Shown here in pieces: positions 14,062-21,449 of a stretch of 22,272 nt of DNA. The stretch is taken from assembly GCA_900549885.1 (NCBI GenBank), contig URQA01000030.1, positions 1-22,272 on the forward strand. The letters are read 5' to 3'. A program made the translations under genes and the position numbers. Origin of the DNA: an uncultured Eubacteriales bacterium. Its GTDB lineage: Bacteria; Bacillota; Clostridia; Oscillospirales; Oscillospiraceae. Position 1 is the first letter of the stretch. Each line of letters begins with the position of its first letter. Below the pieces are notes generated by a model. The model was not told where the DNA came from. It ran no database searches and saw only the letters and a list, made by a program, of their open reading frames with translations.

Positions 14062-14429
14062 GGTGCAGTCTCCTGTCTTTTAGATTTGCCCCTCAGTTTA
14101 TGATGGTAAGATACAGGCATGGGGCATCTCGCTGCCTGATTCCTCAAGTCTTGTGCTATCTTCATCCATCGCACATACCATTGCTTCGTTTTGTCATGAG
14201 TTCCAGTTCTTCTCATATGTCTGGTCTGGCCGCCAAGGTTTGGAGACCGGAGCAGAAGGTACAAACCGCCCCAATAACCCTCCCCCCACCTTGTAAAATA
14301 CCTGGCTGGTGTCCATGACATCCAGACAGTCCGGCCAAGTGGGCTGAAAAAGTGGGAATCAGTCTAAGATGGATGACGGATCCTGCCTTCTCATGGAGGT
14401 TCCACCTATGCCGACATCGGTCCCGCATC
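14062..14429. other. Intergenic stretch between carrier and PanB-like gene 2
   Basis: A 368-base gap. The only structure I see is a short imperfect stem TCTGGTCT...AGACCGGA near 14220-14256. No convincing terminator or promoter could be placed, so whether the PanB-like genes are transcribed from the upstream carrier is open. Confidence 0.45.
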
Positions 14430-15893
14430 TTATCGCTTCGCGCCAACCGCTTCCACCTCTTCTTTGGAGAACCGGAAGCCGACAATGGCACAGATCAGGC
14501 CAATTACAGCAAAGATAAAGCCAGTGGCAAAGGCGCGGCTGTAGTCTCCGCTGGTCCCCAGCACTACGCCGACCACGGCCCCAAAGATGCACGAGCCGCC
14601 GGTGGAGCCAAAACTGTAAAGAGCCTGGCCGGAGGGAATGTCCTCCCGGGGTGTGTTGGACTGCCAGAATGCGGAGAAGGTGGACTGGGACACCGAAGAG
14701 GTGAAGCCGCCGATGGCCACGGCCACCCAGATCATAATCATACCAACAGGGATGTCGCCGATGGTCATAATATTGCCTTCTGCTGCGGTTCCAGTAAACT
14801 GCAGGCAGAAGAGAATGCCAGTGGCAATCATGGCTGCCAGCATGGACAGGATTCCAAAGGGGCGGAAGCGCGTGACAAACTTCTTCCCGATATACGCACC
14901 CAAGAACAAGCCTAACATGACGATGACCACCTGCTGAGGCAGAGAAGCCGTACCGTTAAAGAGGGTAGCTCCGGGGAAGGAGCTGTAGTTGATGCGGATC
15001 CACATGATGCTGTAGGAGGCGGAGCAGGTGGAGTATGCCGCCGCCACAATAGCGCCGATGAACGCGTAGGTCAGGCGCTTGTTCTTGAACATCTTGATGG
15101 GCACGGCCGGATTGGCAATCGAGGACTCCCGCTTAAACAAAACGCCGAGCATGACCACCGCTACCGCGATCATGACGATGGATGGGGCGCTCAACCAGTC
15201 AAAGCCGCCAGAAGATGCCTTTCCGCCCAGATTCAGCCACAGCACCAGACAGGCAATGCCTACGGCGGTGAGCACCACGCCCAGATAGTCAAAGCCCTTG
15301 CCGGCACCGGGGGTTTTCTGGTTGGAGCAATGCTTGAACATCAGGATAAAGCCGATCACAGTGATAGGCAGGTTAATGATATAAGCCAAATCTGCCGCCA
15401 AGCCGCCAGCGGCGTACATGGAACTGACCATCATGGGGCCGAAGATGGCGCCGATGGCGTTGGCCACCGCTATGTAGCCGAAGAACTTCGCCCGTTCCTG
15501 GGGCTCCACGGCGGACCCCATGTTCACGTAGGCAGAAGACACGTAGAAACCGCCGCCCACAGACTGAATGAGATATCCGATGGCATAAGGCACCCAGGCA
15601 CCGGAAAAGATCATGAGCACACGGCCCGCCAGTTGGACAATGATGCCTGCTGTGATCATATTGCGTAGACCGAACATAGCGGTGAACTTTCCCACCATGG
15701 GCAGAATAAGCATCATACCCAGAGAGCCGAATGCATTGACCAGGACATAAAAGTCCGTCGCACCCATGCTGTTCATCTCACCGGACAGACATACGGCGGT
15801 TCCGTAGTTGGCCACCTGCATCCCCACACACATAATGAGAACGCCGATAATAAAGATCCAATTTCTCTTCTTGGTTTCTATTGTGTCAGCCAC
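14430..15893 (-). CDS. MFS transporter, 14-segment (DHA2-like) type
   Basis: Major facilitator superfamily permease of 487 residues, hydrophobic along its whole length with about 14 likely membrane segments. The first is WIFIIGVLIMCVGMQVANYG. The loop after segment 2 reads GKFTAMFGLRN, a degenerate form of MFS motif A. A basic/hydrophilic loop CSNQKTPGAGKGFDY divides the halves. Translation starts with GTG at 15893, supported by AAGGAGGAG at ideal distance. Although DHA2 members are often drug exporters, its place between dehydrogenase and PanB-like genes under a local regulator makes uptake or product export for that pathway more likely. Confidence 0.88.
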   Translation of the reverse strand: MADTIETKKRNWIFIIGVLIMCVGMQVANYGTAVCLSGEMNSMGATDFYVLVNAFGSLGMMLILPMVGKFTAMFGLRNMITAGIIVQLAGRVLMIFSGAWVPYAIGYLIQSVGGGFYVSSAYVNMGSAVEPQERAKFFGYIAVANAIGAIFGPMMVSSMYAAGGLAADLAYIINLPITVIGFILMFKHCSNQKTPGAGKGFDYLGVVLTAVGIACLVLWLNLGGKASSGGFDWLSAPSIVMIAVAVVMLGVLFKRESSIANPAVPIKMFKNKRLTYAFIGAIVAAAYSTCSASYSIMWIRINYSSFPGATLFNGTASLPQQVVIVMLGLFLGAYIGKKFVTRFRPFGILSMLAAMIATGILFCLQFTGTAAEGNIMTIGDIPVGMIMIWVAVAIGGFTSSVSQSTFSAFWQSNTPREDIPSGQALYSFGSTGGSCIFGAVVGVVLGTSGDYSRAFATGFIFAVIGLICAIVGFRFSKEEVEAVGAKR

Positions 15894-15980
15894 AAATATT
15901 CTCCTCCTTCTCTTTGTCGCTTAGTTCCTTCCCTACACCGTCTACGCTCATGCCGCAGGCGATGTGTCTGTTGGGTGATT

Positions 15981-16778
15981 TTAGTGGCTCAGGCACACGC
16001 CGGCGTCGATGACGATAGACGCGGAATTCATGAATCTGGATTCATCGCTGGCCAGATAGACCGCCAAAGGCGCGATGTCATCCGCCTTGCCCAAAGGCAT
16101 GCACGTCCACTCCCGACAGTGAGCGTTGTAGCCGGTCTTAATGTGCACTTCCACACCGGCAGGATTGCGGTCGGGCGCGGATTCCGAGATGTTGGTACCC
16201 ACTGGGCCCGGGCAGATGGAATTGCACCGGATGCCCTTGCGGCCATACTCGAAGGCAATGGACTTCATCAAAGCATTGGCCCCCGCCTTAGACGCACAAT
16301 AAGCCGGGCCGCCGGTAACACTCTCAAACGCAGCGTTGGAGGTAATCATCACGATATTGGCCTTGATCTCATTGGCCAGGAAATACTGCAGAGCCGCCCG
16401 GGCCACCTTCATCGCGCCGGTGAGATTAATGGCAATTACCTTATCCCATTTCCCATTGTCCACGCTGTCCACCATCGTGAAGTCGTCTACAACGCCGGCG
16501 TTGTGGGACAGCACATTGCAGGTTCCAAATCGGTCTGCGCACAGCTTGACCACGGCGGCACAGTCCTCATCCACGGTAATGTTGCCCGCACAGCAGCAGA
16601 AGTGGTCGGACAGTCCCAGCTCTGTCACTTCCTGCTCCAGCTCCTTCAGGCGTGCCTCATTCATGTCCGTGGCAGCAACATTAGCGCCTTCTCTCAGATA
16701 GGCCAGCGCAATGGCTTTGCCCATACCGGAAGCCGCTCCGGTGACAACTGCCGATTTCCCCAACAAACGATTTGCCAT
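15981..16778 (-). CDS. SDR-family dehydrogenase, classical type
   Basis: Classical short-chain dehydrogenase of 265 residues. The cofactor motif TGAASGMG is at 13-20; Asp38 (ATDMN) points to NAD(H). HNAG is at 92-95, Asn118, and the catalytic Ser147 (ITSNAAF), Tyr160 and Lys164 (YCASK) show normal spacing. PGPVGTNI (190-197) is the usual post-strand-6 motif. Start: the ATG at 16778 has GGGAGGT upstream; the frame is open to 16826, but without a site. It is the first gene of the island after the regulator and is followed 87 bases later by the MFS gene. The substrate is unknown; the two SDRs are different subtypes, so they probably act on different positions or steps. Confidence 0.9.
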   Translation of the reverse strand: MANRLLGKSAVVTGAASGMGKAIALAYLREGANVAATDMNEARLKELEQEVTELGLSDHFCCCAGNITVDEDCAAVVKLCADRFGTCNVLSHNAGVVDDFTMVDSVDNGKWDKVIAINLTGAMKVARAALQYFLANEIKANIVMITSNAAFESVTGGPAYCASKAGANALMKSIAFEYGRKGIRCNSICPGPVGTNISESAPDRNPAGVEVHIKTGYNAHCREWTCMPLGKADDIAPLAVYLASDESRFMNSASIVIDAGVCLSH

Positions 16779-16964
16779 AATAGTAACCTCCCTAAGCTTT
16801 ATTGTTCTTCGCATCTGGCCGAACATTCACCGCCATCCGCGTCTTCATTTTTAGCATATTGCATAATTTCTTTTTTGAAAATTATCTAAATTTAGTACAA
16901 TAGATTATCGACTTTATGTATATGCTTTCTGTTTCAATTCCTGTATAATATTTTGGTTGGATAA

Positions 16965-16989
16965 TATTTCCACCCCTCTTGTGGAAATA
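16965..16989. promoter_or_regulatory. 9-7-9 inverted repeat, candidate regulator site
   Basis: Perfect TATTTCCAC (16965-16973), seven bases, GTGGAAATA (16981-16989), between the regulator's terminator and the first SDR gene. The DNA from here to the gene is very AT-rich and has only poor promoter matches (for example TATACA at 16922-16917 on the minus strand), as expected for an activator-dependent promoter. Confidence 0.6.
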
Positions 16990-17010
16990 CCTGGTTCGCT
17001 TTGCTTTTTC

Positions 17011-17070
17011 CAAATCAAAAACGGCTGCCCCACAGTAGCGTTCACCTGTGGGGCAGCCGTTTTTGATTTG
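17011..17070. terminator. Very long perfect terminator after the LuxR gene
   Basis: Perfect 25-base arms (17011-17035 and 17046-17070) around a ten-base loop, with a GC core CGGCTGCCCCACAG and A/T tracts built into the arms, so it works in both directions. It begins four bases past the regulator stop and insulates it from the SDR operon. Confidence 0.92.
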
Positions 17071-17074
17071 ATAC

Positions 17075-17842
17075 CTATTCAGATTCCCGGAACAGTCTTA
17101 CCAGCAACTCCTGCCTGCTGGAGACATGCATTTTTTCATAGATATGGGAAATGTGCTTATAGACTGTAGGCAACGAGATAAACAGTGTCTTGCCAATGTT
17201 CGCCGGCGTCACTCCCTGCGTCAAAAGTTTCGCAATGTCAATCTCTCTGGGCGTCAGCTTTGTCTCCGCCCATAGGAGTTGCGTATTGGCCACCTGTTTG
17301 GTATCCTGATAGTAAAAGTTTTGATATAGGTTATTTAACTGAGGTAAGACAATGTGGAGGTTATACAACTCGGCGGCGGAGTATCGTCTGCTGCACACAC
17401 GATCCAAGGCAAACGTCACCCGCCTAACTCCATTGAGGTCTTGAAGGGAGAAGCCGACGGAATATTTTAACTTTCTAGGACGGATATAGTCTTGGATGAA
17501 CTCTCTGGTTGGTGGTTCGTGGTCCCAGTCCCGTACATTGACAGAAAGACTCCCGTTTCCGTCTTGTACTCCCCTGGATACGCTGTACTCTCTGTCGTCT
17601 ACATAGCGATAATACTCCAAATACTGTATGCTCCAAGAGTCATCGATATTCACCAGGCACTGGTTCTGCACCTTTCCATTTCCATCCAAGAAATAGGCCA
17701 GCGCCTGGTCAAAGGGGCACAGCGCGTCGAGCCTTGCGATGACGCTTTTCACAAACTGCTGGGGCTGGTGGTTCTTCCCGCAATCCAAAACCACCTCGTA
17801 AATCTTTTGATAGTCTACGGCTTGCGTTCCTGTTCTGTCCAT
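17075..17842 (-). CDS. LuxR-type transcriptional regulator
   Basis: DNA-binding regulator of 255 residues. The C-terminal LuxR/GerE HTH spans about 194-252 (KLTPREIDIAKLLTQG, then ISLPTVYKHISHIYEKM). The N-terminal 180 residues look like a cytoplasmic ligand-sensing (GAF-like) domain and have no receiver-domain motifs or membrane segments, so a metabolite signal is likely. The ATG at 17842 was chosen because AGGAGGGA lies just upstream; the frame extends to an ATG at 17929 that sits inside a palindrome and has no site, and a GTG at 17872 is a weaker alternative. It is followed by a strong terminator and then by the SDR-MFS-PanB-like genes on the same strand, its probable targets. It is divergent from formate-THF ligase. 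Confidence 0.88.
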   Translation of the reverse strand: MDRTGTQAVDYQKIYEVVLDCGKNHQPQQFVKSVIARLDALCPFDQALAYFLDGNGKVQNQCLVNIDDSWSIQYLEYYRYVDDREYSVSRGVQDGNGSLSVNVRDWDHEPPTREFIQDYIRPRKLKYSVGFSLQDLNGVRRVTFALDRVCSRRYSAAELYNLHIVLPQLNNLYQNFYYQDTKQVANTQLLWAETKLTPREIDIAKLLTQGVTPANIGKTLFISLPTVYKHISHIYEKMHVSSRQELLVRLFRESE

Positions 17843-17904
17843 ATAACATCCCTCCTGCAGAACAGCTGCCACGATTCCCTTGGCCTCCTTTCGTCTCCAG
17901 TCCG

Positions 17905-17930
17905 TATGCTGTCCGTGGTCGGACAGCATA
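17905..17930. promoter_or_regulatory. Palindrome A in the regulator's leader
   Basis: Perfect 11-base arms TATGCTGTCCG and CGGACAGCATA around TGGT. It directly abuts palindrome B. It lies within the predicted 5' leader of the LuxR gene, 60-90 bases before its start. Confidence 0.7.
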
Positions 17931-17950
17931 ACTTCTGGATATCCAGAAGT
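17931..17950. promoter_or_regulatory. Palindrome B, perfect 20-bp dyad
   Basis: ACTTCTGGATATCCAGAAGT is its own reverse complement. It sits immediately next to palindrome A with no spacer. Could be an operator, or the second of two stacked RNA hairpins. Confidence 0.7.
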
Positions 17951-18010
17951 CGCCGTTTTTCATATCCACGCCCCGCCCAACGACGGCAGCGCGGAATCCG
18001 TCTTGCCTTT

Positions 18011-18038
18011 AGATTAGCACATCCATGTAAAATGTCAA
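18011..18038 (-). promoter_or_regulatory. Sigma-A promoter of the LuxR gene
   Basis: On the minus strand TTGACA (18038-18033), 16 bases, TAATCT (18016-18011). The leader would be about 160 nt and include palindromes A and B. Confidence 0.65.
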
Positions 18039-18075
18039 CAAAATTTTTTAGACAAAGAATACATAATTTTACGAA

Positions 18076-18104
18076 TTGCCTTGAATGTCTCTGGCCGCTA
18101 TTCT
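18076..18104 (+). promoter_or_regulatory. Candidate promoter of formate-THF ligase gene
   Basis: TTGCCT (18076-18081), 17 bases, TATTCT (18099-18104). Moderate match; about 50 bases of leader to the ATG. Confidence 0.45.
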
Positions 18105-18159
18105 TTGCTTATAGGAACGCAGAACAACGTATTAAAAACCCAAAGGAGGTCGCATACGA

Positions 18160-19836
18160 ATGGTCGTCAAAACAGACATTGAAATCGCCCAGGCATGTGA
18201 GAAGAAGAAAATCACCGAAATCGCCAAGACCGCCGGCATCCCGGAAGCATACTTGGAACAGTATGGCAATTACAAAGCCAAAGTGGACTATAAACTGCTC
18301 AAGGACTGGGCGGACCGTCCAGACGGCAAGCTGATCCTGGTCACCGCCATCACCCCCACTCCTGCCGGGGAGGGTAAGACCACAACCTCGGTGGGACTCA
18401 CCGATGGATTACGAAAGATCGGCAAGAACGCCGTTGTAGCCCTGCGGGAGCCCTCCCTGGGGCCAGTGTTCGGCGTCAAGGGAGGCGCCGCTGGCGGCGG
18501 GTATGCCCAGGTGGTGCCCATGGAGGACATCAACCTCCACTTCACGGGCGACTTCCACGCCATCGGCGCGGCCAACAATCTGCTGGCTGCCATGCTGGAC
18601 AACCACATTCAGCAGGGCAACACTCTGGGGATTGACGTTAAGCAGATCACCTGGAAGCGGGCCGTGGATATGAACGACCGGCAGCTGCGCCATATCGTGG
18701 ACGGTCTGGGCGGCAAAGCCCAAGGCGTGCCCCGGGAGGACGGCTTTGACATCACCGTGGCCAGCGAGGTGATGGCGGTGCTGTGCCTGGCCTCTGACAT
18801 TCCCGACCTGAAAGCCCGTCTGGGGCGGATGATCGTGGCCTACACCTATGACGGCAAGCCTGTCACCGCCCACGACCTAAAGGCTGAGGGCGCCATGGCC
18901 GCCTTGCTCAAGGATGCTCTGAAGCCCAACCTGGTGCAGACGCTGGAGGGCACCCCCGCCTTCATCCACGGCGGTCCCTTCGCCAACATCGCCCATGGCT
19001 GCAACTCGGTCACCGCCACCCGCATGGCCCTGAAGGTGGCCGACTACGCCGTCACTGAGGCGGGCTTTGCCGCCGACCTGGGTGCAGAGAAATTTCTGGA
19101 TATCAAGTGCCGGCTGGCCGGGCTGGCCCCCTCCGCAGTGGTCATTGTAGCCACGGTTCGGGCACTGAAGTACCACGGCGGCGTGGCCAAGGCCGACCTG
19201 AACCAAGAGAACCTGGATGCTCTGGAGAAGGGCCTGCCCAACCTGCTCCAGCATGTGGACAACATCAAGAATGTGTTTGGCCTGCCCTGCGTGGTGGCCA
19301 TCAACGCCTTCCCTACCGACACCAAGGCGGAACTGGACCTGGTGGAAAAGCGGTGCAATGAGCTGGGGGTCAACGTGGCTCTGAGCGAAGTGTGGGCCAA
19401 GGGCGGCGAGGGCGGCAAGGCCCTGGCCGAGGAAGTGGTCCGCCTGTGCGAGCAGCCCAGCCGCTTCCACCAATCTTATGAGCTGAACCTCACCATTGAG
19501 GAAAAGCTGGACACTATCTGCAAGAAGATCTATCACGCCAACGGGGTGCAGTTGACCGCCAACGCCGTCAAGCAGGCCAAGCAGCTCACCGACTTGGGCT
19601 TCGACAAGTTGCCCATCTGTATGGCTAAAACCCAATACTCCTTCTCTGATGACGCATCCCTTCTGGGGGCGCCCAGAGGCTTCACTGTTACGGTGCGCAA
19701 CCTGAAGGTATCCGCCGGCGCCGGCTTCATCGTGGCCCTCACCGGGGACATCATGACCATGCCTGGCCTGCCCAAGGTGCCCGCTGCAGAGAAGATCGAC
19801 GTGGACGAGAACGGTGTGATTTCCGGGCTGTTTTAA
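18160..19836 (+). CDS. fhs: Formate-tetrahydrofolate ligase
   Basis: Joins formate to tetrahydrofolate with ATP to make 10-formyl-THF, the entry step of the methyl branch of the Wood-Ljungdahl pathway and a source of one-carbon units; cytoplasmic. The 558-residue length equals the family norm (about 556). The P-loop TPAGEGKT is at 67-74, followed by the family blocks REPSLGPVFGVKGGAAGGGYAQ (97-118), NLHFTGDFHAI and, near the C-terminus, KTQYSFSDD and SAGAGFIV. AAAGGAGGT lies nine bases before the ATG. It is transcribed alone, divergent from the LuxR gene, and closed by its own terminator. No other THF-pathway gene is in the window. The reverse reaction can yield ATP from 10-formyl-THF, so a role in one-carbon disposal is possible. 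Confidence 0.97.
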   Translation: MVVKTDIEIAQACEKKKITEIAKTAGIPEAYLEQYGNYKAKVDYKLLKDWADRPDGKLILVTAITPTPAGEGKTTTSVGLTDGLRKIGKNAVVALREPSLGPVFGVKGGAAGGGYAQVVPMEDINLHFTGDFHAIGAANNLLAAMLDNHIQQGNTLGIDVKQITWKRAVDMNDRQLRHIVDGLGGKAQGVPREDGFDITVASEVMAVLCLASDIPDLKARLGRMIVAYTYDGKPVTAHDLKAEGAMAALLKDALKPNLVQTLEGTPAFIHGGPFANIAHGCNSVTATRMALKVADYAVTEAGFAADLGAEKFLDIKCRLAGLAPSAVVIVATVRALKYHGGVAKADLNQENLDALEKGLPNLLQHVDNIKNVFGLPCVVAINAFPTDTKAELDLVEKRCNELGVNVALSEVWAKGGEGGKALAEEVVRLCEQPSRFHQSYELNLTIEEKLDTICKKIYHANGVQLTANAVKQAKQLTDLGFDKLPICMAKTQYSFSDDASLLGAPRGFTVTVRNLKVSAGAGFIVALTGDIMTMPGLPKVPAAEKIDVDENGVISGLF

Positions 19837-19849
19837 GCTGAGTATATGG

Positions 19850-19901
19850 AAAACAGTCGCAGGACCCGGACCATTTGGACCGGGTCCTGCGACACTGTTT
19901 T
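19850..19901. terminator. Terminator between fhs and the lipoprotein gene
   Basis: AAAACAG plus GTCGCAGGACCCGG (19850-19869) pair with CCGGGTCCTGCGAC, one bulged A, and CTGTTTT (19880-19901). Symmetric, so it can serve the two convergent genes. Confidence 0.9.
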
Positions 19902-19937
19902 CGGCCCGCCGCAGAAGGGAAGAAGAATCTCCCCCAG

Positions 19938-21275
19938 TTAAGCGTCCTTTGGATGAAATGGGATCGCATAATATGCCTGTGTAAACTCTGTTGGCGTCAG
20001 CCACTCGCCGTAAAAAAAGACCTTCTCCTGTCGGTCATTGCCCCGGAGCGGGATGCGGGTGATCCATTGGCCGCTGGCGGTATAAGAATATCCGTACAGA
20101 TAGAGGTACTCTTTTGTCACGGCCATCTCCATGGGGGCCATGATGTCTAAGACATTCTGTTCTCCGCCGTCCTGATAGAAAACCAGATCTTTCATCTCAC
20201 TCCCATCCAACTCAGCTTGTGAAAATTTCCCGTCATAGTCGCTGCCGCCTAGGCCGCCCCAAAAACCGAGATATAATTTGCCTCCATAGACTTGAAAGCA
20301 ATAGAGAGAAGGGATGACACAGCATAGCGTTTTCTCGCCCGTATCCAGGTTTATCTGGTATATCTGAGGACCCTGATCAGATCCTGGATCATTGCTAAAA
20401 TAGACACTCCCATCACTAACCTGCAAATTAAAGTAGACATTGCCGTACTTCCCAATATTATGATCCAACAATTTACGAGTCCCGTCCGTTCCACAGTAGT
20501 ACAGACAGCTGGCATATACATAGTCCTCCGGAGTTGAATCCTCGATATGCAAGATCACACCGTCCTCAAACGGGATGTATTCATAATATCTAACGTCAGG
20601 AAGGACAGTCCAGATCACGGTCTTCTCCTCCGGGCGGTCCAGCGGGAATGTGAACAACACCCCTTCATACATGGCAAACACAGTGCGTCCAACAAGCTTT
20701 ACATCGATCAGGTCCTCAAATATTAGTTGAAGCTCTCTGCCGTCGCAAGGGATAGAGCAAAGGCCCTTAGAGCCATCGGGCATATCTGCCGGCATAAAAA
20801 TCTGATCGCCGACCACATTGACATTGCACCTCGTCCATTCCCCAGGTGAATAAAGGCAATTCCCCACCCCGTCCTCCCAGGCCCAGAGGGATTCGCTGTA
20901 ATTGGGGCCGTCCCGGGAAACCAGGTAGACCGCGCCATCCACATCGGACACCGCAAAGCTACCATAGCTCCGGTATCCCCGCTCATCCGGCACGACGGAG
21001 AAGGGCTGCGGCTCCGGGAACGAGGCCTCCACCGCCGCCAAGAACTGTTGGAGGGCGGCTTCCCGCTCCTCCGGGCCAAGGCCCGGCTCCGGCTCCGGCG
21101 TGGGAGATGGTGTAGGCTCCGGTGTGGGGGCAATGGTCGGAGACGGTTTGGGCAGGACGGTGGTGGAGGGGACGGACGGGTGGGAGGAGAATACCTCCAT
21201 CTCTGGCTCCTGGCAGGCGGACAGCAAAAGAAGAAGGGTCGCCAAGGGCAGCAGATACTTGAGGTTTTTCTTCAT
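19938..21275 (-). CDS. Secreted lipoprotein, possible beta-propeller
   Basis: Predicted membrane-anchored extracellular lipoprotein of 445 residues. The signal peptide KKNLKYLLPLATLLLLLSAC carries a lipobox ending at Cys21. It is followed by a Ser/Thr/Pro-rich spacer (32-67, with repeated PTPEP units) that would pass through the wall. The rest has repeated strands with aromatic-rich short motifs (GAVYLVSRDG, GSVYFSNDPG, GKLYLGFWGG, EYLYLYGYSY), as in DUF5050-like or WD/Kelch-like propellers. Start: the ATG at 21275 stands seven bases after AAAGGAG; an ATG at 21281 is too close to it. It is monocistronic between two terminators. Function unknown. Confidence 0.82.
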   Translation of the reverse strand: MKKNLKYLLPLATLLLLLSACQEPEMEVFSSHPSVPSTTVLPKPSPTIAPTPEPTPSPTPEPEPGLGPEEREAALQQFLAAVEASFPEPQPFSVVPDERGYRSYGSFAVSDVDGAVYLVSRDGPNYSESLWAWEDGVGNCLYSPGEWTRCNVNVVGDQIFMPADMPDGSKGLCSIPCDGRELQLIFEDLIDVKLVGRTVFAMYEGVLFTFPLDRPEEKTVIWTVLPDVRYYEYIPFEDGVILHIEDSTPEDYVYASCLYYCGTDGTRKLLDHNIGKYGNVYFNLQVSDGSVYFSNDPGSDQGPQIYQINLDTGEKTLCCVIPSLYCFQVYGGKLYLGFWGGLGGSDYDGKFSQAELDGSEMKDLVFYQDGGEQNVLDIMAPMEMAVTKEYLYLYGYSYTASGQWITRIPLRGNDRQEKVFFYGEWLTPTEFTQAYYAIPFHPKDA

Positions 21276-21306
21276 GTCCATGCTCCTTTCAACCGGGAGT
21301 ATCAGA

Positions 21307-21328
21307 TTACATTTGTAACCTCAGTATA
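21307..21328 (-). promoter_or_regulatory. -10 element with TACA-N2-TGTA dyad
   Basis: On the minus strand TATACT (21328-21323) is followed within a few bases by the dyad TTACA-N2-TGTAA (21307-21318), at the likely start. A TTGACA at 21347-21342 is only 13 bases from TATACT, too close for a standard promoter. TACA-N2-TGTA is the core seen in BlaI/MecI/CopY operators. Confidence 0.4.
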
Positions 21329-21387
21329 CCAATCAGCGGTCTGTCAATCTACCACAAAGCGGGAACAAAAGGTAACAAGGTAGTAAC

Positions 21388-21428
21388 AAAAAACAGCCGC
21401 CGCGCTCCTAAGGGAGACGCGGCGGCTG
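21388..21428 (-). terminator. Terminator after the flavin reductase gene
   Basis: On the minus strand CAGCCGCCGCG (21428-21418) pairs with CGCGGCGGCTG (21404-21394), extended by CTCC/GGAG past one bulged base, and is followed by TTTTTT (21393-21388). Confidence 0.93.
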
Positions 21429-21449
21429 AGGAAGGGGCGATGGGGCAGA

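Noticed and set aside
18877..20004. Minus-strand open frame of 375 codons
   Set aside because: Antisense of formate-THF ligase and runs through its terminator.
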